DNA of 64,000 bases from Aestuariirhabdus sp049985285 (GTDB lineage Bacteria; Pseudomonadota; Gammaproteobacteria; Pseudomonadales; Aestuariirhabdaceae), in contig NZ_JBNIEU010000002.1 in the NCBI RefSeq assembly GCF_049985285.1, positions 682,001-746,000 on the forward strand, written 5' to 3'. The notes under the pieces were generated by a model. That model saw nothing but the letters and a program-made list of their open reading frames with translations, searched no databases and was not told where the DNA came from. Of the stretch, positions 7,626 through 15,880 are shown in pieces. Made by a program: the position numbers and the translations under genes. Numbering within the stretch: the stretch's first letter is position 1; every line of letters begins with the position of its first letter.

Positions 7626-7910
7626 ATGCCCATTTATGAATATCGATGCGATGCCTGTGGTGAAGGCCACGAGGCCATTCAGAAAATCAGTGATGCGCCT
7701 CTGGTGCGCTGTCCCCATTGCGATCAGGATGCCCTGAACAAACAGATATCGGCCGCCGGTTTTCGCCTGGCCGGTGGCGGCTGGTACGAAACCGATTTCA
7801 AGACCGGCAGCAAGAGGAACCTGGCCGGGGACAGTGCCGCAAATGCGGGCAGTGGCAAAAGTGACGGCCCCAAAGAGAGCCCTAAAAAGGAGACAAAGGC
7901 CGCATCCTGA
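7626..7910 (+). CDS. FmdB-family zinc-ribbon protein
   Basis: A 94-residue protein starting MPIYEYRCDACG, with a CxxC pair at the N-terminus and a second CPHC pair near residue 30; together they form a zinc ribbon (putative regulatory protein FmdB family). The C-terminal third is low-complexity, rich in Ser, Gly, Lys and Glu. In many gammaproteobacteria this gene lies directly upstream of aspS, as here (84 bases away). The function is not established. Confidence 0.88.
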   Translation: MPIYEYRCDACGEGHEAIQKISDAPLVRCPHCDQDALNKQISAAGFRLAGGGWYETDFKTGSKRNLAGDSAANAGSGKSDGPKESPKKETKAAS

Positions 7911-7994
7911 TCGCGGCCTTGAGCGTCTGCTACAGATACTTCGAATACCGACAACAGAACACACAACCACCTATAACGCTACAGGATACCGATT

Positions 7995-9770
7995 ATGCGC
8001 AGCCAGTATTGCGGCGAACTCAACAGCTCACACATCGACCAGGAGGTCACACTTTGTGGCTGGGTTCATCGCCGCCGGGATCATGGCGGGGTGATCTTCC
8101 TTGATCTGCGCGATCGTGAGGGTATTGCCCAGGTGGTGTTCGATCCCGATACCGAGGAGCATTTTGAGCGTGCAGACAAGGTGCGCAATGAGTACGTTAT
8201 TCAGGTCAAGGGTCGAGTACGGGCGCGCCCCGAGGGTACCGTTAACCCCGATATGCCTACCGGTGAGATAGAGGTGTTGGGGAAGGAGCTAGTGATTCTT
8301 AATAGCGCCGCGACCCCTCCCTTTCAACTGGATGAGCACCAGAGCGTCGGGGAAGATGTTCGGCTCAAGTACCGTTACGTCGACCTGCGTCGTCCCGAGA
8401 TGCAGCAGAAGCTGCGTTTTCGCTCGCAAATTACCACGGCGATCCGTAACTACCTCGATGAGAACGGCTTCCTTGATATAGAAACACCCATCCTGACCCG
8501 GGCGACCCCTGAAGGCGCGCGTGACTATCTGGTGCCGAGTCGCACCCATGCCAATAACTTTTTTGCCCTGCCCCAGTCGCCGCAACTGTTTAAGCAGTTG
8601 CTGATGGTGTCGGGTTTCGATCGCTACTACCAGATCGCCAAGTGCTTCCGTGATGAGGACCTGCGCGCCGATCGCCAGCCTGAATTTACCCAGATTGATA
8701 TCGAAACCTCCTTTATGAACGAGGAGCAGATCATGGGCTTGACCGAGGGCATGATCAGCGGGCTGTTTTCAAGCCTGCTTGACGCGGAGCTGGGAAGCTT
8801 TCCCCGTATGCCCTACGCCGAAGCGATGCAGCGTTACGGCAGCGATAAGCCGGATCTACGCATTCCCCTGGAGCTGGTTGATGTCGACGACCTTATGCAG
8901 CAGGTTGATTTCAAAGTATTTAATGGTCCGGCCAATGATCCGAAAGGGCGTGTTGCGGCGCTCAAGGTGAGCGGCGGTGCCAAGCTGAGCCGTAAGCAGA
9001 TCGATGATTACACCAAATACATCAGTATCTACGGCGCCCGAGGGTTGGCGTGGATCAAGGTAAACGAGATCGAGCAGGGCATTGAAGGCCTGCAATCGCC
9101 GATCATCAAGTTTATGCCAACAGAGGTGGTGATGGCGCTGATGGCGCGGGTCGAAGCGGCCAACGGTGATATCGTTTTCTTTGGTGCGGATAAGACCAAG
9201 ATCGTTAACGAGTCCCTGGGGCATTTGCGTCTCAAGTTGGGCGAGGACCTGGATCTTTACACCTGTGCCTGGGCGCCGTTGTGGGTCGTTGACTTCCCGA
9301 TGTTTGAAGAGGATGGTAATGGTGGCCTGACGTCACTGCACCACCCCTTTACTGCGCCGTCGTGCACCCCCGAAGAGTTGGCCCGGAATCCCGAGCAGGC
9401 GCTGTCCCGTGCCTACGACATGGTGCTCAACGGCTGCGAGCTGGGTGGAGGTTCCATTCGTATACACGATCAGGAGATGCAAAAGACGGTATTCGAGGTG
9501 TTGGGTATCGCCGCCGAGGAGGCGCGGGAGAAATTTGGCTTTTTGCTCGACGCGCTGCAGTTCGGTTGCCCTCCCCACGGTGGGCTGGCGTTTGGTCTCG
9601 ACCGCCTGGTGATGCTGATGACCGGTGCGCAGTCGATTCGTGAAGTGATCGCCTTCCCCAAGACCCAGAGTGCAGCCTGCGTAATGACAGACGCACCGGG
9701 TAGGGTGAGCGCGCCGCAGTTGCGAGAGCTGCATATCCGCTTGCGCGAGGTGGAAGGCAAGACCGAGTAA
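7995..9770 (+). CDS. aspS: Aspartyl-tRNA synthetase
   Basis: A 591-residue class II aminoacyl-tRNA synthetase of the normal bacterial length. Residues 1-110 are the OB-fold anticodon-binding domain (CGWVHRRRDHGGVIFLDLRDREG). The catalytic core has motif 2 (FRDEDLRADRQPEFTQID) and motif 3 (GLAFGLDRLVML). The bacterial GAD insertion domain lies at about 290-420. It charges tRNA-Asp; two tRNA-Asp genes lie at 28.6-28.9 kb of this window. It is followed by yebC and ruvCAB, the order seen in Pseudomonas. Confidence 0.97.
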   Translation: MRSQYCGELNSSHIDQEVTLCGWVHRRRDHGGVIFLDLRDREGIAQVVFDPDTEEHFERADKVRNEYVIQVKGRVRARPEGTVNPDMPTGEIEVLGKELVILNSAATPPFQLDEHQSVGEDVRLKYRYVDLRRPEMQQKLRFRSQITTAIRNYLDENGFLDIETPILTRATPEGARDYLVPSRTHANNFFALPQSPQLFKQLLMVSGFDRYYQIAKCFRDEDLRADRQPEFTQIDIETSFMNEEQIMGLTEGMISGLFSSLLDAELGSFPRMPYAEAMQRYGSDKPDLRIPLELVDVDDLMQQVDFKVFNGPANDPKGRVAALKVSGGAKLSRKQIDDYTKYISIYGARGLAWIKVNEIEQGIEGLQSPIIKFMPTEVVMALMARVEAANGDIVFFGADKTKIVNESLGHLRLKLGEDLDLYTCAWAPLWVVDFPMFEEDGNGGLTSLHHPFTAPSCTPEELARNPEQALSRAYDMVLNGCELGGGSIRIHDQEMQKTVFEVLGIAAEEAREKFGFLLDALQFGCPPHGGLAFGLDRLVMLMTGAQSIREVIAFPKTQSAACVMTDAPGRVSAPQLRELHIRLREVEGKTE

Positions 9771-9867
9771 GTTGGTTCCTGCACGGGTGTATACCGGACA
9801 TTTGCCGCACGCTATAGGCAAGAGGGTGTCGAGGTGTGCCGTCTCGGTGCGCTGATGGGGAGGAGAG

Positions 9868-10614
9868 ATGGCGGGTCATAGTAAGTGGGCCAATATCAAG
9901 CACCGCAAGGCATCTCAGGATGCCAAGCGGGGCAAGATATTTACCAAAATCATTCGGGAGCTCACGGTCGCGGCCAAGCAGGGCGGCCCCCTGCCGGAAG
10001 ATAATCCCCGCCTGCGCGCGGTCATGGATAAGGCGCTGGCCGCTAATATGACGCGCGATACGATCGATCGCGCCGTCGCTCGCGGTGCCGGCACCACCGA
10101 GGCGGACAATGTTGAGGAGTTGGTGTACGAAGGTTACGGCCACTCCGGGGTTGCGGTGCTGGTCGAGGTGATGACCGATAACCGCAACCGTACCGTGGCG
10201 GAGGTGCGCCACGCCTTTTCCAGGCGCGGCGGAAACCTGGGTACTGACGGCTCGGTCGCCTACCTCTTTGCCCGTAAGGGCCAGATCTATTTCGAGCCCG
10301 GGGCCGACGAAGAGCAGGTGATGGAGATTGCCCTGGAGGCGGGTGCCGAGGATGTGATCACCCACGATGATGACTCGATTGAGGTGGTGACCGACTGGAC
10401 CGAGCTTGGCCAGGTCAAGGGTGCGCTGGAAAGCGCGGGTGTTACACCCGCTGCGGCCGAAGTGAGCATGGTTCCATCGACAACCGTATTGCTTGATAAG
10501 CCCTCCGCCGAGAGGTTGATGGCGCTGGTCGATCATCTGGAGGATCTGGATGACGTGCAAAACGTCTACACCAATGCCGATATTCCCCACGAGGTGCTGG
10601 CCGAGCTGGAGTAA
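9868..10614 (+). CDS. yebC: YebC/PmpR-family protein
   Basis: A 248-residue protein beginning MAGHSKWANIKHRK, the family signature, with the three-domain YebC/TACO1 layout and RGGNLGTDGSVAYLF in the middle. The family was first described as transcriptional regulators (PmpR of P. aeruginosa) and more recently linked to relief of ribosome stalling. An AGGAGAG lies directly before the ATG. The gene sits between aspS and ruvC and ends with its own terminator. Confidence 0.96.
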   Translation: MAGHSKWANIKHRKASQDAKRGKIFTKIIRELTVAAKQGGPLPEDNPRLRAVMDKALAANMTRDTIDRAVARGAGTTEADNVEELVYEGYGHSGVAVLVEVMTDNRNRTVAEVRHAFSRRGGNLGTDGSVAYLFARKGQIYFEPGADEEQVMEIALEAGAEDVITHDDDSIEVVTDWTELGQVKGALESAGVTPAAAEVSMVPSTTVLLDKPSAERLMALVDHLEDLDDVQNVYTNADIPHEVLAELE

Positions 10615-10638
10615 TGGTTAGGGGTTTGACGGTTATCT

Positions 10639-10662
10639 AAGGGCGCTGTGGCGCCCTTTTTT
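10639..10662 (+). terminator. Intrinsic terminator after yebC
   Basis: The stem GGGCGC/GCGCCC with loop TGTG is followed by T6, about 25 bases past the yebC stop. Confidence 0.9.
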
Positions 10663-10683
10663 GTACCGGTTTGGCAGGCTTTT

Positions 10684-10765
10684 TAGGTCGGGCTGTAGTT
10701 CGGGCTTTAGCCTGACGGGGTGGTGAGGCAGGGCGGGGTTGGCGGCCTCAAGGCCGACCTACAGG
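10684..10765. repeat. Intergenic repeat element with GGCC palindromes
   Basis: This holds GGGCTTTAGCC and GGCCTCAAGGCC palindromes separated by GACGGGGTGGTGAGGCAGGG. It resembles the arrangement near 5370-5425 (GGCCTAAAGGCC, then GACGGGGTGGTGGGG) and the palindrome at 4771. It looks like a dispersed repeat of this genome. Confidence 0.55.
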
Positions 10766-10848
10766 TAAAGGTTAACCCCGAGCACTAGCATAAAGAGCGC
10801 CGAGGTGATCAGCAGTATTTTTAGCATGGTGACAAGGCGTTCGCTCAT
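10759..10848 (-). CDS. Candidate 29-residue membrane peptide
   Basis: An ATG at 10848 opens a 29-codon frame: four charged or polar residues, then the hydrophobic run MLKILLITSALFMLVLGVNLYL, one membrane span. The stop codon falls inside the neighbouring repeat element, and no strong Shine-Dalgarno sequence precedes the start. It could be a real small membrane protein divergent from ruvC, or chance. I do not recognise it. Confidence 0.3.
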   Translation of the reverse strand: MSERLVTMLKILLITSALFMLVLGVNLYL

Positions 10849-11007
10849 GAAGGGGCCGTTAATAGGGACTCCACGCAGGATAGGGGGAAAGGGGGTGCTA
10901 TAACAGAGCTGTTTTGTAACGGCTGATAACGATCGGTTACGCGTCGTGATGTTGGTTGCCCGGACTCGATCGCTGTGATGAGGTTCTGCAGGGTGACTTC
11001 CATAATC

Positions 11008-11027
11008 TAGTGTATATCTGTACAGTA
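11008..11027. promoter_or_regulatory. LexA box upstream of ruvC
   Basis: TAGTGTATATCTGTACAGTA differs from the consensus TACTGTATATATATACAGTA at a few positions, including the outer C of the left CTG half-site. It lies 36 bases before ruvC, the expected place for SOS control of the Ruv resolvasome. Confidence 0.75.
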
Positions 11028-11062
11028 TATGGAAGTTACGGCTAATGCAGGCTTGGGTGTAA

Positions 11063-11581
11063 ATGGCGTTGATATTGGGAATTGATCCGGGCTCCCGCAT
11101 CACCGGGTATGGGGTGATTAATCAGGTGGGCGCGGTGAGCGAATACGTTGCCAGTGGCTGCATTCGCACCAGCGGAGATGATCTCCCGGAGCGCCTGCAT
11201 CAGGTGTTTGTCGGTATCAATGAGGTTATTGAGCTTTATAGTCCCCAAACGGTTGGCATTGAACAGGTGTTTATGTCCCGCAATGCCGATTCAGCGCTCA
11301 AGCTGGGCCAGGCTCGGGGCGCTGCTATTGTTGCGGCGGTGAGTCACGGGCTGGAGGTTTCGGAGTATTCGGCGCGGCAGGTCAAGCAGTCGGTGGTTGG
11401 CAAGGGTGGCGCTGAGAAAAGCCAGGTTCAGCACATGGTGCAGTCGATCCTCAAGCTGAGTGCCAAACCCCAGGCCGATGCTGCCGATGCGCTGGCGATT
11501 GCGCTGTGCCATGCCCATACCCGGCAAAGCCTGGTAAGAATGGCGGGGGCAACCCGGATGCGCCGCGGGCGCGTGCGCTAA
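11063..11581 (+). CDS. ruvC: Holliday junction resolvase RuvC
   Basis: A 172-residue endonuclease that cuts Holliday junctions within the RuvABC complex. The four acidic metal-binding residues are in place: D8 (ILGIDPG), E67 (VGIEQVF), D139 and D142 (ADAADAL). It is the first gene of ruvC-ruvA-ruvB, read in the same direction, with a LexA box 36 bases upstream. The C-terminus is basic (RMRRGRVR). Confidence 0.97.
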   Translation: MALILGIDPGSRITGYGVINQVGAVSEYVASGCIRTSGDDLPERLHQVFVGINEVIELYSPQTVGIEQVFMSRNADSALKLGQARGAAIVAAVSHGLEVSEYSARQVKQSVVGKGGAEKSQVQHMVQSILKLSAKPQADAADALAIALCHAHTRQSLVRMAGATRMRRGRVR

Positions 11582-11635
11582 CACCGCCGCTGCAGGCCCG
11601 TTGCGAAGAGAGCAGACACGAGGATTAAAGGATAG

Positions 11636-12241
11636 ATGATAGGTCGATTACGTGGAACTTTGCTGGAAAAGCAGCCACCTAACCTGTTGATTGAGGCGGG
11701 AGGGGTAGGCTATGAGGTGGATGCGCCGATGAGCGTCTTTTACCGCTTGCCCGAGCTGGGGCAGGAGGTGACCCTTTACACCCATTTTGTGGTGCGTGAG
11801 GATGCCCAGCTGCTCTACGGCTTTGCCGACCGCAAGGAGCGGGAGCTGTTTCGTACCCTGATTCGGGTCAATGGGGTCGGACCGAAGCTGGCGCTAACGA
11901 TTCTGTCGGGTATTGAGGCCTCGGCCTTTGTGCGCTGTGTGCATAGCAATGACAGTGCTTCCTTGGTTAAATTGCCCGGCGTGGGCAAGAAGACGGCCGA
12001 GCGCCTGATTGTGGAGATGCGCGATAAGCTCGACGGGTTGGGGGCAAGCTTCGCCGAATTGCCGACGCTGGCGGCGGCGGTCGATTCTGTTCCTGTGCAA
12101 GACCAGGTATCCGATGCGGTTAGCGCGCTGGTTGCGTTGGGGTACAAGCCGGCAGAGGCCAGTCGAGCTGTGTCGCGGGTTGAGGAGGCCGGGCTCTCCA
12201 GCGAAGAGTTGATTCGGCGCTCTTTGAAGGGGATGCTTTAG
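11636..12241 (+). CDS. ruvA: Holliday junction DNA-binding protein RuvA
   Basis: A 201-residue protein with the N-terminal OB domain (MIGRLRGTLLEKQPP), two helix-hairpin-helix motifs (VNGVGPKLALTIL and LPGVGKKTAERLI) and a C-terminal three-helix domain (AVSALVALGYKPAEASRAV) that contacts RuvB. A tetramer binds the four-way junction and loads the RuvB motor. It lies 54 bases after ruvC and 99 bases before ruvB. Confidence 0.97.
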   Translation: MIGRLRGTLLEKQPPNLLIEAGGVGYEVDAPMSVFYRLPELGQEVTLYTHFVVREDAQLLYGFADRKERELFRTLIRVNGVGPKLALTILSGIEASAFVRCVHSNDSASLVKLPGVGKKTAERLIVEMRDKLDGLGASFAELPTLAAAVDSVPVQDQVSDAVSALVALGYKPAEASRAVSRVEEAGLSSEELIRRSLKGML

Positions 12242-12340
12242 TGCCTGCTGGCGGCCCTGTTCTGTACCGGGGTGGTCTGGATCGGATTTTAGTGGGGTTA
12301 TAGACCCCTTCAGCTTTACTAACGGGTAATCGAATAGGCA

Positions 12341-13354
12341 ATGATCGAATCGGATCGAATAGTTTCTACCGCGGAGGTCTCCCATGAAGAGGTGCAGGAT
12401 CGTGCCATTCGTCCGGCGCGGTTGGCCGATTATGTGGGGCAGCCCGCAGTGCGAGCGCAGATGGAGATCTTCATCAGTGCCGCGCGCAACCGTGATGAGG
12501 CGCTGGATCACACGCTGATTTTCGGCCCCCCGGGGCTGGGTAAAACAACGCTGGCCAATATTTTGGCAGCGGAGATGGGCGTGCAACTTAAAACCACGTC
12601 GGGGCCGGTGCTGGAAAAAGCCGGTGATCTCGCCGCCATGCTGACGAATCTTGAATCCGGGGATCTGCTGTTTGTTGATGAGATTCATCGCTTGAGCCCC
12701 GTGGTGGAGGAGATCCTTTATCCGGCGATGGAGGATTACCAGCTCGATATTATGATCGGCGAAGGGCCGGCGGCCCGTTCAATCAAGCTGGACCTGCCCC
12801 CCTTTACCTTGGTGGGTGCGACGACCCGCGCGGGGCTATTGACCTCGCCACTGCGTGATCGTTTTGGCATCGTACAGCGGTTGGAGTTTTATTCGGTTGC
12901 CGACCTGACTCATATTGTGACCCGCTCTGCGGGAATTCTCGGAGTGGAGATTGATCAGGCGGGAGCCGGCGAGATTGCGCGGCGATCGCGGGGCACGCCG
13001 CGTATCGCTAACCGTTTATTGCGCCGTGTGCGGGACTATTCCGAGGTCAAGGCCGAGGGGAGGGTGTGCCAGCAGGTGGCGGACCAGGCTCTCAATATGC
13101 TCGATGTGGATCACCAGGGTTTTGATCATATGGACCGGCGCTTGCTACTGGCGATGATCGACAAGTTTGATGGTGGACCGGTAGGTGTCGACAGCATCGC
13201 CGCGGCGATCAGCGAAGAGCGGGATACCATCGAGGATGTGCTCGAGCCCTATTTGATACAGCAGGGCTTTATTATGCGAACGCCCAGGGGGCGAGTGGTA
13301 ACGCGGCATGCCTACCAGCATTTCGGGTTGCCGATGCCTGCTGGAGAGCGCTAG
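12341..13354 (+). CDS. ruvB: Holliday junction branch-migration ATPase RuvB
   Basis: A 337-residue AAA+ motor. Walker A is GPPGLGKT at residues 62-69 and Walker B is LLFVDEIH around D113-E114; the arginine-finger region GATTRAGLLTSPLRDRFG follows. The C-terminal winged helix (RTPRGRVVTRHAYQHFG) binds DNA. It drives branch migration together with RuvA. Its stop codon directly abuts the ybgC start (TAGATG). Confidence 0.97.
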   Translation: MIESDRIVSTAEVSHEEVQDRAIRPARLADYVGQPAVRAQMEIFISAARNRDEALDHTLIFGPPGLGKTTLANILAAEMGVQLKTTSGPVLEKAGDLAAMLTNLESGDLLFVDEIHRLSPVVEEILYPAMEDYQLDIMIGEGPAARSIKLDLPPFTLVGATTRAGLLTSPLRDRFGIVQRLEFYSVADLTHIVTRSAGILGVEIDQAGAGEIARRSRGTPRIANRLLRRVRDYSEVKAEGRVCQQVADQALNMLDVDHQGFDHMDRRLLLAMIDKFDGGPVGVDSIAAAISEERDTIEDVLEPYLIQQGFIMRTPRGRVVTRHAYQHFGLPMPAGER

Positions 13355-13786
13355 ATGAACCCCGCTGTTGCGCTCCCCTTTGCGATCAATATCCGGGTCT
13401 ATTTTGAGGACACCGATGCGGGCGGCATCGTCTATTACGTCAATTACCTCAAATTTATGGAGCGGGCCCGTACCGAGTACCTGCGGGGGCTGGGGTATGA
13501 GCAGCAGCGCCTGTTCGACGATGAACTGATGTTCGTCGTGCACAGTCTTAACGCCCGCTATCACCGCCCTGCGCGCCTCGATGATCTGTTGCGGCTGGAG
13601 TTGCGGGTGACACGCGCCGCGCGAAGTTATCTACTGTTTCAGCAAAAAGTGATCAATCAGCAGGATGATGAGCTGCTGTGTGAAGCAGAAGTAAAGGTGG
13701 CGTGCGTACAGTCGGGGAATATGAAGCCCCGGGCGATACCCGAGGCGATGCGCGATGCCATGTCGAGCGGGCTAAGCGCGTCTTGA
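13355..13786 (+). CDS. ybgC: YbgC-type acyl-CoA thioesterase
   Basis: A 143-residue hot-dog-fold enzyme with the 4HBT motif YFEDTDAGGIVYYVNYLKFMERAR, whose Asp is the catalytic residue. In enterics YbgC hydrolyses short acyl-CoA or acyl-ACP and is the first gene of the tol-pal cluster, which is its position here. The start follows the ruvB stop without a gap; a GGAGAG lies 7 bases ahead. Confidence 0.94.
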   Translation: MNPAVALPFAINIRVYFEDTDAGGIVYYVNYLKFMERARTEYLRGLGYEQQRLFDDELMFVVHSLNARYHRPARLDDLLRLELRVTRAARSYLLFQQKVINQQDDELLCEAEVKVACVQSGNMKPRAIPEAMRDAMSSGLSAS

Positions 13787-13910
13787 GTCACAGAACCGGC
13801 CGATTCGGTGATCCTGTGGTAATCCTGAAGTGGTATGATCGTTTGCCAAGACACTGGTCGATGGCGTTAGTGCCGCGAACCGGCGACAATTTTCGAAAAG
13901 GGAGAGCGTT

Positions 13911-14600
13911 GTGAACGAAACCATGCCGATGTGGAGTCTGATTCTTGAAGCCAGCTGGGTTGTTCAGTTGGTGATGCTGTTATTGGTGCTGGCATCGATC
14001 GTCTCCTGGGTGATGATCATTCAACGGGCGATTCTATTGCGCAATACGTACCGTTCGCTACGGGCGTTTGAAGATCGATTTTGGTCCGGGATCGACCTCG
14101 GCAAACTCTATCGGGAGGTGTCTACTAACCCCGACCCCAATAGCGGGGTTGAGCATATTTTTCGGTCAGGGTTCAAGGAGTTTTCCCGCATGCGCCAGCA
14201 GACAGGCGCCGACCCGGATGCGGTGATGGAGGGTGCGCAACGGGCGATGCGAGTGGCGCTGTCGCGGGAGGAGGAGAAGCTCGAAGCCAACCTGCCTTTT
14301 TTGGCCACCGTGGGCTCCACCAGTCCCTATGTGGGGCTGTTCGGTACGGTGATCGGTATCATGAACTCGTTTCGTGGTTTGGCCAATGTGCATCAGGCGA
14401 CCCTGGCGTCGGTCGCGCCTGGCATAGCAGAGGCTTTGATTGCTACTGCCATGGGGCTGCTGGCGGCGATTCCGGCGGTTGTTGCTTACAACCGTTTTTC
14501 GTCCCGGGTCGAAAGTACTATCAATAGCTATGACACGTTCTCGGATGAGTTTTCCAGTATTTTGCACCGTAAGGCGCACACTCGCGTAACCCAGGAATAG
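13911..14600 (+). CDS. tolQ: Tol-Pal system protein TolQ
   Basis: A 229-residue inner-membrane protein of the MotA/TolQ/ExbB family. It has three membrane segments: near residues 15-37 (VVQLVMLLLVLASIVSWVMII), about 135-155 (SPYVGLFGTVIGIM) and about 165-190 (ASVAPGIAEALIATAMGLLAAIPAVVAYN). TolQ with TolR forms the proton channel that energises TolA for outer-membrane constriction at division. It starts with GTG, 6 bases after GGGAG. It lies 4 bases before tolR. Confidence 0.96.
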   Translation: MNETMPMWSLILEASWVVQLVMLLLVLASIVSWVMIIQRAILLRNTYRSLRAFEDRFWSGIDLGKLYREVSTNPDPNSGVEHIFRSGFKEFSRMRQQTGADPDAVMEGAQRAMRVALSREEEKLEANLPFLATVGSTSPYVGLFGTVIGIMNSFRGLANVHQATLASVAPGIAEALIATAMGLLAAIPAVVAYNRFSSRVESTINSYDTFSDEFSSILHRKAHTRVTQE

Positions 14601-14604
14601 TCTT

Positions 14605-15033
14605 ATGGCCAAGCAGAAACAGCGCCGCAGGCCCATATCCGAGATTAATGTGGTGCCCTATATTGATGTCATGATGGTACTCCTGATCGTATTTATGGTG
14701 GCAGCGCCGCTGCTCACCCAGGGGGTCCAGGTGGATCTGCCGAAAACCAATGCCAAACCGATGCAGATGCCTGAAGATGAGGAGGTGCTGATCATCTCGA
14801 TCAAGGCTGATGGGAGCTATTACCTCAATATCGGCGACAAGCAGGAGGAGCCCGTTACCCTGGAGCGATTGGGGGAGCAGGTCGGTAAAATTATTCGTGC
14901 CCAGCCCCAGCGTCCGGTGATGATCAAGGGCGACAAGCAGGTGATCTACGGTGCCGTGGTCACTGCGATGGCGTCCTTGCAGGAGTCCGGCGTCGACAAC
15001 GTGGGCCTGATTACCGATCCCAAGGAGCTCTAA
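14605..15033 (+). CDS. tolR: Tol-Pal system protein TolR
   Basis: A 142-residue inner-membrane protein. After a basic N-tail the single membrane helix carries the proton-path aspartate (INVVPYIDVMMVLLIVFMV); the periplasmic domain follows, ending ESGVDNVGLITDPKEL. It works with TolQ as the Tol motor stator. It is tightly linked to tolQ and tolA. Confidence 0.96.
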   Translation: MAKQKQRRRPISEINVVPYIDVMMVLLIVFMVAAPLLTQGVQVDLPKTNAKPMQMPEDEEVLIISIKADGSYYLNIGDKQEEPVTLERLGEQVGKIIRAQPQRPVMIKGDKQVIYGAVVTAMASLQESGVDNVGLITDPKEL

Positions 15034-15073
15034 TGGGAGGGCAGTTGCAATCGGCGTTGAGCGGGGAGGTCTT

Positions 15074-15880
15074 TTGCTAAAGCTCTCCAATGGCTATGGT
15101 TTGCCCGTGGTGCTGGCCCTGTTGCTGCATCTTGTGGCCGGTTCGGCGCTGCTGGTGGCCTGGCCCGCGTCGGAGTCACCCAAGTTGAAACCGATGCCGA
15201 CCCATGTAAAAGCATCGTTGGTCGAGCTAAAGCCGAAGGCCAAGCCGGTTAAAAAGGCCGCCAAGCCGCCGAAAAAAAAACCTCCGGTGAAAAAAACCAG
15301 GGTCGATAAAAAAGCGGAACAAAAGAGAAAAGAGATCGCCTTAAAGAAAAAGCGCGAAGAGGATGCTCGCAAAAAAACAGAAGCGGAACGCAAGGCCAGA
15401 AAAAAACGCGAAGCCGAGCGCGTGGCCCGTGAAAAGCGTGAAGCGGAACTCCTGCGCCAACAGGAACTCCAACAACAGCAGGAGCGAGAGGAGAGGGAGG
15501 CGCGAGAGCAGGAGCTGGCTTCCCTGCTTGAAAGTGAAACGGCGTTTGAGCAGGAACAGCAGCAGTCTGCAACTGATTTTGAGTTGGCGATGGGATACGC
15601 TGACCTGATTCGTCAGCAGGTTATTCCCCATTGGTCACGCCCCCCCAGTGCTCGTAATGGTATGGTGGCGGTGCTCCAGATCAGCCTCGTGCCGACCGGC
15701 GAAGTGGTCGATGTGAACGTCGTCAAGGGGAGCGGTGACAAGGGGTTCGATGAATCGACGGTACGCGCTGTGCGTCGCGCCGGACGTTTTCCTGAGCTAC
15801 AGCAGCTCGAGCCCAGGGTGTTTGAGAAATACTTCCGCAAGCTGCGGATCGAATTTAAACCGGAGGACCTGATCAGGTGA
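15074..15880 (+). CDS. tolA: Tol-Pal system protein TolA
   Basis: A 268-residue protein: an N-terminal membrane anchor (GLPVVLALLLHLVAGSALLVAW), a long Lys/Arg/Glu-rich helical rod (about residues 50-160, with many KKKREE and EREARE runs) and a C-terminal TolA/TonB-like domain (YADLIRQQVIPHWSRPP, then VAVLQISLVPTGEVVDVNVVKGSG). It links the inner-membrane TolQR motor to Pal and TolB. The only plausible start in frame is TTG at 15074, with GGGGAGG 4-6 bases ahead. An A9 run at 15272-15280 lies inside the coding sequence. Confidence 0.93.
   Translation: MLKLSNGYGLPVVLALLLHLVAGSALLVAWPASESPKLKPMPTHVKASLVELKPKAKPVKKAAKPPKKKPPVKKTRVDKKAEQKRKEIALKKKREEDARKKTEAERKARKKREAERVAREKREAELLRQQELQQQQEREEREAREQELASLLESETAFEQEQQQSATDFELAMGYADLIRQQVIPHWSRPPSARNGMVAVLQISLVPTGEVVDVNVVKGSGDKGFDESTVRAVRRAGRFPELQQLEPRVFEKYFRKLRIEFKPEDLIR

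Noticed and set aside
9427..10590. A 387-codon frame antisense to aspS and yebC
   Set aside because: It crosses two well-supported genes and their gap; no family motif.
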